A stretch of DNA of 64,000 nt, from positions 330,576 to 394,575 of the forward strand of contig NZ_JABWRP020000004.1 of NCBI RefSeq assembly GCF_014269035.2, read 5' to 3'. Every line of letters begins with the position of its first letter. Position 1 is the first letter of the stretch. Shown here piece by piece: positions 1 through 7,211 of this stretch. Origin of the DNA: Pseudomonas vlassakiae. GTDB lineage: Bacteria; Pseudomonadota; Gammaproteobacteria; Pseudomonadales; Pseudomonadaceae. A model generated the notes under the pieces. It was not told where the DNA came from, did no database searches, and saw nothing but the letters and a program-made list of their open reading frames with translations. Both the position numbers and the translations under genes were made by a program.

Positions 1-620
1 TCGGCCACCGCGCGAGCGAAGGCCATTTCGTGGGTAACGATGAGCAGGGTCATGCCGTCGCGGGCCAGGCCCTGGATCACCTGCAGCACTTCCTTGACCA
101 TTTCCGGGTCGAGCGCTGCGGTGACTTCATCGAACAGCATCACCTGCGGGTTCATGCACAGCGAACGGACGATGGCGATGCGCTGCTGCTGGCCACCGGA
201 CAACTGCCGCGGGTAGGCGTCACGCTTGTCCAGCAGGCCGACCCGCGCCAATAGCGCTTCGGCCTGAGCCTGGGCTTCGGCGCGTTCGCGTTTCTGCACC
301 TTGAGCGGGCCGAGCAGCAGGTTGTCCATCACGCTCATGTGGCCGAACAGGTGATAGCTCTGGAACACCATGCCCACCCGCTGGCGCACCTGGCGCCAGT
401 CGGTTGCACGGGTCAGCAACTCTTCGCCCTCCAAGCGCAGGTGCCCGCTATGGGCCTCTTCCAGGCCATTGAGGCAGCGTAGCAAGGTGCTCTTGCCGCA
501 GCCGCTGGGGCCGAGGATCACCACCACTTCGCCGGTGCGGACCTTGAGGTCGATGTTATCCAGCACCTGGTGAGCGCCGAAATACTTGTTGAAACCCTGG
601 AATTCGATCAGTGCGGTCAT
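1..620 (-). CDS. Polar amino acid ABC transporter ATP-binding protein (partial, cut by window start)
   Basis: Cytoplasmic ATPase subunit that would power uptake through the two permeases encoded just upstream. The translated part shows Walker [10 protein letters not shown], the signature LSGGQQQR, Walker [12 protein letters not shown] and the H-loop IVTHEM, in the usual order for GlnQ/HisP-type ATPases. The C-terminus lies beyond the left edge, so about 206 residues are visible of the usual 240-250. The start ATG overlaps the stop of the preceding permease (ATGA), implying translational coupling. No binding protein is seen on the upstream side; it may lie downstream, outside the window. Substrate is not readable from sequence; a sulfur amino acid is a guess from the neighbourhood. 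Confidence 0.93.
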   Translation of the reverse strand, partial: MTALIEFQGFNKYFGAHQVLDNIDLKVRTGEVVVILGPSGCGKSTLLRCLNGLEEAHSGHLRLEGEELLTRATDWRQVRQRVGMVFQSYHLFGHMSVMDNLLLGPLKVQKRERAEAQAQAEALLARVGLLDKRDAYPRQLSGGQQQRIAIVRSLCMNPQVMLFDEVTAALDPEMVKEVLQVIQGLARDGMTLLIVTHEMAFARAVA

Positions 621-1276
621 GAGTGGGCCCAGCGGCGCTCCAGCACGCGCGAGGCGGCGGACAGCGGGTAGCAGACGATAAAGAAGAACAGGAACAGTAC
701 GGCGTAGATCAGCAGCGATTCGTAGGTGCGCTCGATGATCTGCTGGCCGGCCTTGATCACTTCGACCACGCCGATCAGCACCGCCAGCGAACTGGTCTTG
801 ATGATCCGCGTGTAGATGTTGATGGTCGGTGGCGTCATGCGCTTGAGGGCCTGGGGCAGCAGCACGTAGCCGTAAAGCTGGCCAGTGGAAAGCCCGATCG
901 ACAGCCCGGCCTCGCGTTGTCCACGCGGCAGCGATTGCAGCGCTCCCCGCACCACTTCACCGACCTCGCTGGCACCCCACAAGCCCAGCACCAGTACCGC
1001 GCACCAGAAGCTGGGAATGCTCAGGGCAAAGAAGATCGGCAAACCGAAGAACACCAGGTACAGCCAGACCAGTACCGGGATCGCCCGAAACAGCTCCAGG
1101 TACACCTGCAAGGCGATGTTCAGCAGGCGATTGCCCAGGGTGGCCAGCGTGCCATACAGCACGCCACCGAGCGTTGCGAAGACAATCCCCAGTGCCGAAA
1201 TGGCCAACGTTTGCGCCGCCCCCTTGGCCAGCAGCGGCAAAGACGTCAGCAACAGCTCAATTGCCGAACTGGCCAT
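617..1276 (-). CDS. Polar amino acid ABC transporter permease
   Basis: Inner-membrane permease of 219 residues, the usual size for the HisMQ/GlnP family. It has several hydrophobic segments and the family hallmark near residues 80-95 ([20 protein letters not shown]). The cytoplasmic coupling loop with the EAA-type glycine lies near residues 125-145 ([20 protein letters not shown]). It overlaps the upstream permease gene by 20 bp and the downstream ATPase by 4 bp, so the three genes form one tightly packed operon. It probably forms a heterodimer with the other permease. Transported substrate unknown. Confidence 0.92.
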   Translation of the reverse strand: MASSAIELLLTSLPLLAKGAAQTLAISALGIVFATLGGVLYGTLATLGNRLLNIALQVYLELFRAIPVLVWLYLVFFGLPIFFALSIPSFWCAVLVLGLWGASEVGEVVRGALQSLPRGQREAGLSIGLSTGQLYGYVLLPQALKRMTPPTINIYTRIIKTSSLAVLIGVVEVIKAGQQIIERTYESLLIYAVLFLFFFIVCYPLSAASRVLERRWAHS

Positions 1277-1922
1277 GTTGCAGCCTCCTTTCCAGGTAGC
1301 GCAGCAGCAGCGACAGCGGCAGGAACAGCAGCACGCAGAGCAGCGTCAGCACCGCGAGCATCTCGTAGGTCTTGTAGTACAGGGCGATGTAGCTTTTGGT
1401 GGTGTAGAGAATTTCAGGCACCGCCACGGCCGAGACCACGGTGGTTTCCTTGAGCAGGAAGACGAAGTTGGCGAACAGTGCCGGCAGGCTGAGGATGCCG
1501 GCCTGGGGCAGGATCACGTGGCGCAGCAGCTGGCCTTCCGACAGCCCGATGGAGCGGCCCGATTCCAGCTGCGCACGCGGCACGGCTTCGACTCCGGCAC
1601 GCAGCACCTCGGTGAGGTAGGCACCGCCCATGAAGGTCATGGTGATGATCGCTGCGGCAAAACCGGAGATCTTCAGGCCCAGGCTCGGCAACGCGAAGTA
1701 GACGAAGAACAGCTGGATCAGCAGGGGGGTGTTACGCGCCAGTTCCACATAGCCTTTGACCAGGTGCCGCAGGTAGGGGGTGCGTAGCACCAGGACCGTG
1801 GCATTGAGCAGCGCCACCAGCAGCGAGGTGGCGATGGCAATCAGCCCGACCTGCAAGGTCACGCCGACCGCCTTGAAGAAGGCTGGCAATGTGCTAAGAA
1901 TGAACGCGGTGTCGAAGGTCAT
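1257..1922 (-). CDS. Polar amino acid ABC transporter permease
   Basis: First gene of the operon; 221 residues, HisMQ/GlnP family. The hallmark segment YVELARNTPLLIQLFFVYFA lies near residues 60-80, and the coupling loop ESGRSIGLSEGQLLRHVILP near residues 120-140. It pairs with the next permease. The upstream 80-100 bp are AT-rich and contain a strong dyad (2003-2034), a plausible operator for this operon. Related transporters carry cystine, glutamate/aspartate or other polar amino acids. The sulfur genes around it favour a sulfur amino acid, but this is inference. Confidence 0.92.
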   Translation of the reverse strand: MTFDTAFILSTLPAFFKAVGVTLQVGLIAIATSLLVALLNATVLVLRTPYLRHLVKGYVELARNTPLLIQLFFVYFALPSLGLKISGFAAAIITMTFMGGAYLTEVLRAGVEAVPRAQLESGRSIGLSEGQLLRHVILPQAGILSLPALFANFVFLLKETTVVSAVAVPEILYTTKSYIALYYKTYEMLAVLTLLCVLLFLPLSLLLRYLERRLQHGQFGN

Positions 1923-2002
1923 GGATTCTGCCTCGACATCCGGTTTGCGAAGTACGACATAGGAAAGTCTGAACGATGCGCCAAGCGCGATCGCTAGACT
2001 CT

Positions 2003-2034
2003 AAAGGTATAAAAAGACTTTTCTAAATACCTTT
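2003..2034. promoter_or_regulatory. AT-rich dyad, candidate operator
   Basis: AAAGGTAT at 2003-2010 is repeated in inverted form as ATACCTTT at 2027-2034. Between them lies an inner dyad around AAAAGACTTTT. This is the typical look of a binding site for a dimeric or tetrameric regulator. It sits 81 bp upstream of the permease start (minus) and 100 bp upstream of a candidate small ORF (plus), so it could serve either side. The regulator is not identified; a LysR-type sulfur regulator such as CysB is one possibility. Confidence 0.5.
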
Positions 2035-2134
2035 ATTGCATATCGATATCACTCTCCGGGCTATCGAAACTTTTCTGCATCACGCCTTTCAAACAGCTTC
2101 AGACAGCAAGGCCATCCCCACAAGGACGACAACG

Positions 2135-2224
2135 ATGAATAGCCCCTGCTCACCTGATTCGAACGAACAATTGCTGTGGCTGCTGGCATTGCGCCGGGCC
2201 TTGGGCGGGCTGCCTTCGGCATAA
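2135..2224 (+). CDS. Candidate small protein, 29 residues
   Basis: An ATG preceded by AAGGACGACAACG opens a 29-codon frame with one Cys, a leucine-rich middle (QLLWLLALRRALGG) and a TAA stop. A strong bidirectional terminator follows 53 bp later, and the dyad at 2003-2034 lies upstream, so the unit has promoter region, ribosome site, frame and terminator. The frame is open upstream for another 33 codons, but the ATG with the ribosome site is preferred. It is not a family I recognise. It may equally be a short untranslated transcript or chance. Treat as a hypothesis. Confidence 0.3.
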   Translation: MNSPCSPDSNEQLLWLLALRRALGGLPSA

Positions 2225-2277
2225 GCCTGCACTGGCCTGCCAGTGAGGCCAGCTCAACCTTCCCCCAGCCGCCAACA

Positions 2278-2307
2278 AAAATGCCGACGCACAGGCGTCG
2301 GCATTTT
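2278..2307. terminator. Bidirectional Rho-independent terminator
   Basis: Perfect 13-bp stem (2278-2290 with 2295-2307) around the loop ACAG, starting with four A and ending with four T, so it works on both strands. It ends the metQ-like transcript on the minus strand and any transcript across the small ORF on the plus strand. A second small hairpin (ACTGGC..GCCAGT) lies at 2231-2244. Confidence 0.85.
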
Positions 2308-2325
2308 CATGCACCGATCAAACAA

Positions 2326-3111
2326 TCAGAACGCAGGCAGTACCGCACCTTGGTATTTCTTGGCGATGAATTCCTTCACCTCAGGGCTGGTCAGCGCCTT
2401 GGCCAGCTTCTGGATAGCCTCACTGTTCTTGTTGTCCGGGCGGGCTACCAGGAAGTTCACGTACGGCGAGTCGCTGCCTTCGATCACCAGCGCGTCCTTG
2501 GCCGGGTTCAGGCCGGCTTCCAGGGCGTAGTTGGTGTTGATCATGTCCAGATCGACCTGGTCCAGCACGCGCGGCAGCATGGCCGATTCAAGCTCGCGGA
2601 ACTTCAGCTTCTTCGGGTTCTCGGCGATGTCTTTCGGGGTTGCCAGGGCATTCTTCGGGTCTTTCAGGGTGATCAGGCCAGCCTTCTGCAGCAGCAGCAG
2701 GGCGCGACCGCTGTTGCTGCCCTCGTTCGGGATGGCAACGCTGGCGCCTTCTTTCAGCTCGCTCAGGCTCTTGACCTTTTTCGAGTAGCCACCGAACGGC
2801 TCGACGTGTACGCCGATCACGGTTTCCAGGTGGGTGCCCTTGCCTTCGTTGAAGTTCTGCAGGTACGGCAGGGTCTGGAAGTAGTTGGCGTCCAGGCGCT
2901 TCTGGTCAACCTGTACGTTCGGCTGCACGTAGTCGGTGAACACCTTGATCTGCAGGTCCACACCTTCCTTGGCCAGGGTCGGCTTGATCAGCTCAAGGAT
3001 CTCGGCGTGCGGTACCGGGGTCGCGGCTACGACCAGTTTCTCGGCGGCGGATGCCAGGCCAGCGAACGACAGAGCGGCAGCCAGGGCAGTGGTCAGCAGG
3101 GTCTTTTTCAT
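2326..3111 (-). CDS. MetQ/NlpA-family periplasmic substrate-binding protein (orphan)
   Basis: Binding protein of the D-methionine/NlpA family, 261 residues. A Sec signal peptide spans about residues 1-22 (ends LASA|AEK) without a lipobox cysteine, so it is predicted soluble and periplasmic and not a lipoprotein like E. coli MetQ. Family features: PVPHAEIL after the mature start, YVQPN, LDANYFQ, IPNEGSNSGRALLLL. The start at MKKTLL is set by AAGGA eight bases upstream; a longer frame exists but would bury the signal peptide. No MetN or MetI genes lie next to it, so it must use a transporter encoded elsewhere. A role in uptake of a sulfur compound is inferred from context. Confidence 0.88.
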   Translation of the reverse strand: MKKTLLTTALAAALSFAGLASAAEKLVVAATPVPHAEILELIKPTLAKEGVDLQIKVFTDYVQPNVQVDQKRLDANYFQTLPYLQNFNEGKGTHLETVIGVHVEPFGGYSKKVKSLSELKEGASVAIPNEGSNSGRALLLLQKAGLITLKDPKNALATPKDIAENPKKLKFRELESAMLPRVLDQVDLDMINTNYALEAGLNPAKDALVIEGSDSPYVNFLVARPDNKNSEAIQKLAKALTSPEVKEFIAKKYQGAVLPAF

Positions 3112-3207
3112 GGTGTTCCTTGTTCTGGATCTGGGCCATAGCGGATGGCGAAGTCGGATGCCCAACCGTTTCACTGGAGGGCGTGATGCGGACGATACCG
3201 AGATTTT

Positions 3208-3246
3208 TTATTCCCTAACAATATCTTTTAATTAGCTGCTTATTCC
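3208..3246 (-). promoter_or_regulatory. AT-rich promoter region with repeated TTATTCC boxes
   Basis: TTATTCC occurs at 3208-3214 and 3240-3246, 32 bp apart, about three helical turns, on the same face of DNA. The second copy is part of an 18-bp block (3229-3246, read on the minus strand as GGAATAAGCAGCTAATTA) that matches 16 of 18 bases with a block upstream of the hydrolase gene at 4827-4844. It lies about 120-135 bp upstream of the metQ-like start. Probably an activator site; the regulator is unknown. Confidence 0.5.
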
Positions 3247-3285
3247 AAAAACAAAATGCCACCACCCAGTTTGCTTATAGCTCGT

Positions 3286-4116
3286 CTAGCCCGCGGGGTT
3301 GGGCAAATCGAGGTCCTGCGGCAGCAGCTCGTCGCCGTCGCTCACCAACAGCGCGAAGTGGATCACATTCTCCAGTTCGCGGGTGTTGCCCGGCCAGGCA
3401 TGGGCTTCAAGCAGCTGTTGCGCGGCCTCGCTGATCAGCGCGAGTGGGCGTTGCAGGCGCACGCTGTAGATACCCACGAAATACTCGGCCAACGGCAGGA
3501 TATCGCCCGGGCGCTCACGCAGTGGCGGCAGCTCCAGCGCGCCCTCGCGCAGGTACTGGTACAGGCGCTCATTGAAGCGCCCGGCCTTCACCACCCGCGC
3601 CAGGTCGATGCTGGTCGCGGCTACCAGGCGGACGTCCACCGGCTGTGGTTGCTGCGCGCCGACACGGGTCACCTCGCGGTTCTCCAACGCCGCCAGCAGC
3701 TTGCCCTGGATCGCCAGCGGCAAGTCGGCAATCTCGTCCAGGTACAAGGTGCCCCCATTGGCCGAACCGAACCAACCGGCGCGGCTGCTGGCCGTACCGC
3801 CCTGGCTGCCGGCGCTGTAGCCGAACAGCTCGGCGTCGGCATAGGTCGGGCTGATGGCCGCGCAGTTGACCGAGACGAACAGTCCGGGGCGGTCACTGGC
3901 CCGGTGAATCTGCCTTGCCAGCAACTCCTTGCCGGTACCCGTCTCGCCGCGTATCAGCACCGGTACGGGCTGCGGCGCCAGCTGCTCCAGGGCCTGGCGT
4001 AACTGCTGCGAGCGCGGGTCGATGAACACCAGCGCCTTGGCACGGATGCTCAGTGGGCTCTTGTCCAGTTCAGGAAAGGTCAGCAATGGCTGGCCGAACG
4101 GGTTTTGAAAAGTCAT
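3286..4116 (-). CDS. Minimal AAA+ regulator of the sigma-54 activator family (SfnR-like), lacking GAFTGA and HTH
   Basis: A 276-residue protein that is almost only the AAA+ core of a sigma-54 enhancer-binding protein. Walker A GETGTGKE lies at 57-64, Walker B GGTLYLDEI at 121-129, the arginine-finger region LPPLRER at 196-202 and sensor II WPGNTRELEN at 241-250. The sigma-54 contact loop, normally GAFTGA, reads GSQGGT (103-108). Only 26 residues follow sensor II, so the usual C-terminal Fis-type helix-turn-helix is absent, and there is no N-terminal sensor domain. GGGAG precedes the ATG. It sits downstream of the hydrolase gene, 64 bp apart, probably in one operon. Sulfone-utilisation regulators (SfnR) are relatives by context. 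Without the loop and HTH it may have lost sigma-54 activation or act through a partner. Confidence 0.85.
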   Translation of the reverse strand: MTFQNPFGQPLLTFPELDKSPLSIRAKALVFIDPRSQQLRQALEQLAPQPVPVLIRGETGTGKELLARQIHRASDRPGLFVSVNCAAISPTYADAELFGYSAGSQGGTASSRAGWFGSANGGTLYLDEIADLPLAIQGKLLAALENREVTRVGAQQPQPVDVRLVAATSIDLARVVKAGRFNERLYQYLREGALELPPLRERPGDILPLAEYFVGIYSVRLQRPLALISEAAQQLLEAHAWPGNTRELENVIHFALLVSDGDELLPQDLDLPNPAG

Positions 4117-4180
4117 GACGAACTCCCGCCCCAGGCCATCGTGGCCGGGCGTCAGGCAAACGTTGAACGATCGGGGCCGG

Positions 4181-4762
4181 TCAGGCGCGACGCAATGCGC
4201 GCTGCTCGACCCGGCTCTGCAGGCGGTACAGGTAGGCGAAGCCTTGTTCCCAGCGCTCGTGGCCGGACTTCACGTTGATATGCCCGGCATTGCTCAGCAG
4301 GCCCGCCTCGGCGCCCCAGGCCTGGGCCAGGTACAACGCACGTGGCACGCTGACCGCCGGATCGTTGTCCGAGCTGACCACCTGGCTTGGGAACGGTAGC
4401 GCCTGCAGCGGGATCGGCGCGAAGTTGCGCAAGGCCGGCGCACAGGCGGGCCGCTCGACATCCGCCGGCGCCACCAGCAACGCACCGCGCACCCGGCGCA
4501 GCAGGGCCGGGCTGGCGTGTGCGGCCCAGTGGGCGACGGTAATGCAGCCGAGGCTATGAGCGATGAGAATCACCGGCGAGCGTTCGGCGGCAATCGCCTG
4601 CTCCAGCGCCTGCACCCAATCGCCGCGCTGTGGAGTGAGCCAGTCCTGCTGCTCGACCCGGGCGCTGTTGGGCAGCGTGCGCTGCCAGTGACTCTGCCAA
4701 TGGTTGTCTGGCGATCCTTGCCAGCCCGGCACAATCAGGTAACGGATTGACTCATTGCGCAT
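4181..4762 (-). CDS. RBBP9/YdeN-family alpha/beta hydrolase
   Basis: Small cytosolic serine hydrolase of 193 residues. The early motif VPGWQGSPDNHW (11-22) is typical of the RBBP9/YdeN family. The nucleophile elbow is AHSLGC with Ser70; the acid is in SSDNDP (Asp132 or Asp134), and the base is His161 in NAGHINV. The start at MRNESIRY is chosen because GGAGG lies seven bases upstream; a 17-codon longer frame has no such site. The natural substrate of this family is unknown; esterase activity is likely. It is probably cotranscribed with the AAA+ regulator gene and has an AT-rich promoter of its own. Confidence 0.85.
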   Translation of the reverse strand: MRNESIRYLIVPGWQGSPDNHWQSHWQRTLPNSARVEQQDWLTPQRGDWVQALEQAIAAERSPVILIAHSLGCITVAHWAAHASPALLRRVRGALLVAPADVERPACAPALRNFAPIPLQALPFPSQVVSSDNDPAVSVPRALYLAQAWGAEAGLLSNAGHINVKSGHERWEQGFAYLYRLQSRVEQRALRRA

Positions 4763-4826
4763 GGGGACGCCTCCAGTAAGTTTGCGTGCTTGGGAATCAG
4801 TATAGGGAGGCATTTATATTCGTAAA

Positions 4827-4844
4827 GGAATAAGAAGCTATTTA
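4827..4844 (+). promoter_or_regulatory. GGAATAAG-type box upstream of the hydrolase gene
   Basis: GGAATAAGAAGCTATTTA on the plus strand, 65 bp upstream of the hydrolase start. It matches 16 of 18 bases with the block upstream of the metQ-like gene (3229-3246, minus strand). The surrounding 60 bp are strongly AT-rich, unlike the coding DNA. Probable shared regulator site; note that its orientation relative to its gene is opposite to that at metQ. Confidence 0.45.
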
Positions 4845-4876
4845 TTAATAACTATAATTGCACGTCGATAACAGGC

Positions 4877-4915
4877 AAAAAAAAGGGCCAACCCCTGCCA
4901 AGAGATGTGGCCCTT
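4877..4915 (-). terminator. Rho-independent terminator of tonB-exbB-exbD
   Basis: Read on the minus strand: AAGGGCCA, a loop of 17 bases, TGGCCCTT, then a run of eight T. It lies 27 bp after the exbD stop codon and closes the operon. Confidence 0.85.
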
Positions 4916-4941
4916 AAGCACTTGCCTGAAGAAGGTGAAGA

Positions 4942-5343
4942 TTACCGTGCAGTTATTACCGCCAGCTTGCTGATCCCGGCGCGCTCGATCGCAGCCATGG
5001 CCCGCGCCACTTCGCCATAGTTCACGCCATCATCGGCCTGCAGCTGCACACGCACGTCGGCGTCCTTGTCCTTGGCCGCCTTGAGGTTGATTTCCAGCAG
5101 GTCCGGCTGGATCTCGTCCTTGTTGATGAACAGCTTGCCACCCCCATCGATGCTCACCACCAAGGGGTCCTTCTGCTCCACTGGCGCCACGGCCTCGGTC
5201 TTGGGCAGGTTGATCGGAATGGCGTTGGTCAACAGCGGCGCGGTGACGATGAACACCACCAGCAGTACCAGCATGACGTCCACCAGCGGCGTGACGTTGA
5301 TTTCACTGAGGACTTCGTCGCTATCCTGGGTTGAAAAGGCCAT
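4942..5343 (-). CDS. exbD: ExbD/TolR-family proton channel subunit
   Basis: Inner-membrane partner of ExbB that uses the proton gradient to energise TonB. It has 133 residues with a single N-terminal membrane helix (about 18-40) carrying the conserved aspartate in PLVDVMLVLLVVF (near residue 22), followed by a periplasmic domain. It is the last gene of tonB-exbB-exbD, one base after the exbB stop, and a strong terminator follows. Whether it serves the same receptors as the housekeeping Ton system cannot be told; the sulfur neighbourhood suggests a dedicated role. Confidence 0.94.
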   Translation of the reverse strand: MAFSTQDSDEVLSEINVTPLVDVMLVLLVVFIVTAPLLTNAIPINLPKTEAVAPVEQKDPLVVSIDGGGKLFINKDEIQPDLLEINLKAAKDKDADVRVQLQADDGVNYGEVARAMAAIERAGISKLAVITAR

Positions 5344-5344
5344 G

Positions 5345-6064
5345 TCAGGACGCCTCCTTCACCGGCTGGGTGAAACCACCCTGGGCCTTGTGCACAGCCG
5401 GGTGCACCAGCACGCGGAAGGCACTCTTCTGCGCCAGGCTGTAGAAGTCGTGAGCGAAGTCATCGAGGTCGGCGGCCGTCAGCTTGAGGCGGCGCAGGAA
5501 ATAGTTGTAGACCAGCACCGCCGGCACCGCGACGGCGATACCTACACCGGTGGCGACCAGCGCTGCGCCGATCGGCCCGGCCACGGTTTCAAGGCTGGCG
5601 GAGCCGGCCGCGCTGATACCCTTGAGCGCTTCCATGATGCCCCACACGGTGCCAAACAGGCCGATGAAGGGCGAGGTGCTGCCGATACTGGCAACCACTG
5701 CCAGGCCGGTTTCCAGCGAGCGACGCTCACGCACGATCTGCTGGCGCAAGGCACGTTCGAGGCGGTCCTGGTGGTTGATGGCGTGGCTCAGGTCATTGGC
5801 GTGCGCTTCACCGACCGCAATCGCCGCATAACCGGACTGGGCGACACGGGCGGCCGGGCCTGGCAGCTCGTGGCTGATTTCCGCCGCCGAGTCGAGGCTC
5901 GATGCGGCCCAGAATTGCTGGTGGAAGCGCTTGTCCTGATGCTTCAGCCGTACGAACTGAACGATCTTGACCAGGGCCAGGCCCCAGGTGACGACGGAAA
6001 AACCGACCAGCAGCCAGATGACTGCACTTTCAACGGATTCGAGGGGAGATGCCAGCAGGCTCAT
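5345..6064 (-). CDS. exbB: ExbB/TolQ/MotA-family proton channel protein
   Basis: Inner-membrane channel of the Ton complex, 239 residues. The first helix is at about residues 14-36; the last two are around 145-165 and 178-202, with the conserved GLFGTVWGIMEA in the cytoplasmic-proximal part and PIGAALVATGVGIAVAVPAV in the last helices. It lacks the long periplasmic N-terminal extension found in some pseudomonad ExbB proteins. AGGAAG precedes the start. It lies between tonB and exbD in one operon. Confidence 0.94.
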   Translation of the reverse strand: MSLLASPLESVESAVIWLLVGFSVVTWGLALVKIVQFVRLKHQDKRFHQQFWAASSLDSAAEISHELPGPAARVAQSGYAAIAVGEAHANDLSHAINHQDRLERALRQQIVRERRSLETGLAVVASIGSTSPFIGLFGTVWGIMEALKGISAAGSASLETVAGPIGAALVATGVGIAVAVPAVLVYNYFLRRLKLTAADLDDFAHDFYSLAQKSAFRVLVHPAVHKAQGGFTQPVKEAS

Positions 6065-6094
6065 GATGATGTCTTCCTGTGTTCTGCGAAAAAG

Positions 6095-6880
6095 TTAGCG
6101 AAGCTTGAAATCGATCGGCACGCTGACCCAGCCGGCCTGGGCCACATCGCCCTGCTTGGCGGGGACGAAGCTCCAGCGCTTGACCGCAGCCAGGGCGGCG
6201 GCGTCGAGGGCATCGCGGCCGCTGCTCTGCTGGATCTGGATTTGCCCCGGCTTGCCGCTGGGCAGCACCTCGACGCGCAGCAGCACGGTGCCTTCCCAGC
6301 CACGACGCAGCGCCATCTGCGGGTACTCCGGCGCAGGGTTTTTCAGGTACGCGGCGTTGGCAGACGGCGGCGTGACCGGGGCTGGCGCAGGTGGCGCAGG
6401 GGGCGCCGGCGCAGCAACCGGCGCAGGCGGTGGCGCCTCGACCGGCTTGGGCTGTGGCTTGGGCGGTTGCTTGGCCACTGGCTTGGGCACAGGTTTAGGC
6501 TTGGGCTTGGGCTTGGCGGCCAATTCGTCGATCACCGGGGGTGGCTCGACCACTGGCGGTGCAGGCGCAGGTGGCGGCGGCTCCACGACCGGCGGTGCGG
6601 GCGCGGCGAACTCGATGGTCATGGGCGGAATCTGGGGCGGCACCACGGGCAGCGTGGGCGTGGGAGCCTGGCTGACCCAGTAGGCGGCGGCACCGTGCAA
6701 GGCCAGTACCAGCAGGCCCAGCGCCAGCTTGTCGCGGCGCTTGAGGCCGCTGACCGGGGTGCGTTGCAGGCGCAGCTGACCCAGTGGCAGGCGAAGCGTC
6801 CGTCCAAGGTCGACCAGGTCACCCGGGCTCGGGCGCCATGGCTGGTCGTAGGCCCTGACGGCCGACTGGACATTACCCAT
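6095..6880 (-). CDS. tonB: TonB energy transducer
   Basis: Couples the ExbBD motor to outer-membrane receptors. It has 261 residues: a cytoplasmic N-terminal extension of about 50 residues, a single membrane helix with the conserved histidine (LLVLALHGAAAYWV, about 53-66), a long periplasmic region rich in Pro, Lys and Glu (about 80-155, with PKPKPKPVPKPV), and a C-terminal TonB domain with the PEYP box and the WSFVPA region. CAGGAG lies eight bases before the ATG. First gene of tonB-exbB-exbD; the order with tonB first is less common than exbB-exbD-tonB. The upstream 100 bp are AT-rich. Confidence 0.93.
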   Translation of the reverse strand: MGNVQSAVRAYDQPWRPSPGDLVDLGRTLRLPLGQLRLQRTPVSGLKRRDKLALGLLVLALHGAAAYWVSQAPTPTLPVVPPQIPPMTIEFAAPAPPVVEPPPPAPAPPVVEPPPVIDELAAKPKPKPKPVPKPVAKQPPKPQPKPVEAPPPAPVAAPAPPAPPAPAPVTPPSANAAYLKNPAPEYPQMALRRGWEGTVLLRVEVLPSGKPGQIQIQQSSGRDALDAAALAAVKRWSFVPAKQGDVAQAGWVSVPIDFKLR

Positions 6881-6945
6881 TGATCAAACTCCTGGGGTTC
6901 TTGATTCAGGTGTGTGGCTGAATCATCGCGGGCAGGGGCTTATCT

Positions 6946-6963
6946 CTTAAAGTAATGTTTAAA
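6946..6963. promoter_or_regulatory. Candidate operator upstream of tonB
   Basis: CTTAAAGTAATGTTTAAA, an imperfect dyad within an AT-rich stretch (about 6940-7000) 66 bp upstream of tonB. It resembles the perfect dyad upstream of the oscA-like gene (CTTAAA, seven bases, TTTAAG), suggesting one regulator for both. The rest of the 330-bp gap to cysA contains a REP element and a terminator. Confidence 0.4.
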
Positions 6964-7100
6964 ATTAAAGTTAGAGCTGTTTGGAATATTAATTTTACCG
7001 GTTTGGCTCTAGGCCGCGGGTTTCGCGGGGTGTGGGTTTGCGGCGATCAGGCGATGCTTTGCGGGCATATGAAATATTCATACAAGGCATCAGATTGCCG

Positions 7101-7145
7101 CGAGGGCTGCGCCCTCGATCGCGGGTAAACCCGCTCCTACAGGGG
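7101..7145. repeat. REP element with adjacent hairpin
   Basis: GAGGGC-TGC-GCCCTC hairpin directly followed by a REP unit (GCGGGTAAACCCGCTCCTACA at 7121-7141). Typical P. putida repetitive extragenic palindrome, located between the tonB promoter and the end of cysA. Confidence 0.8.
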
Positions 7146-7164
7146 CCTCGTCAAGCTTGAGGCA

Positions 7165-7196
7165 ATAAAAAACCCGGGAACATGCCCGGGTTTTTC
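7165..7196. terminator. Bidirectional terminator after cysA
   Basis: AACCCGGG (7171-7178) pairs with CCCGGGTT (7185-7192); A-rich on one side and T-rich on the other. It ends the sbp-cysTWA transcript on the minus strand 16 bp after the cysA stop. Confidence 0.85.
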
Positions 7197-7211
7197 ATCG
7201 CTCAACGCAGC

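Noticed and set aside
5066..6883. 605-codon open frame on the plus strand opposite tonB-exbB-exbD
   Set aside because: Shadow frame caused by high GC at third positions; composition is rich in Gln, His, Arg and Gly with no domain, and it covers three confirmed genes.
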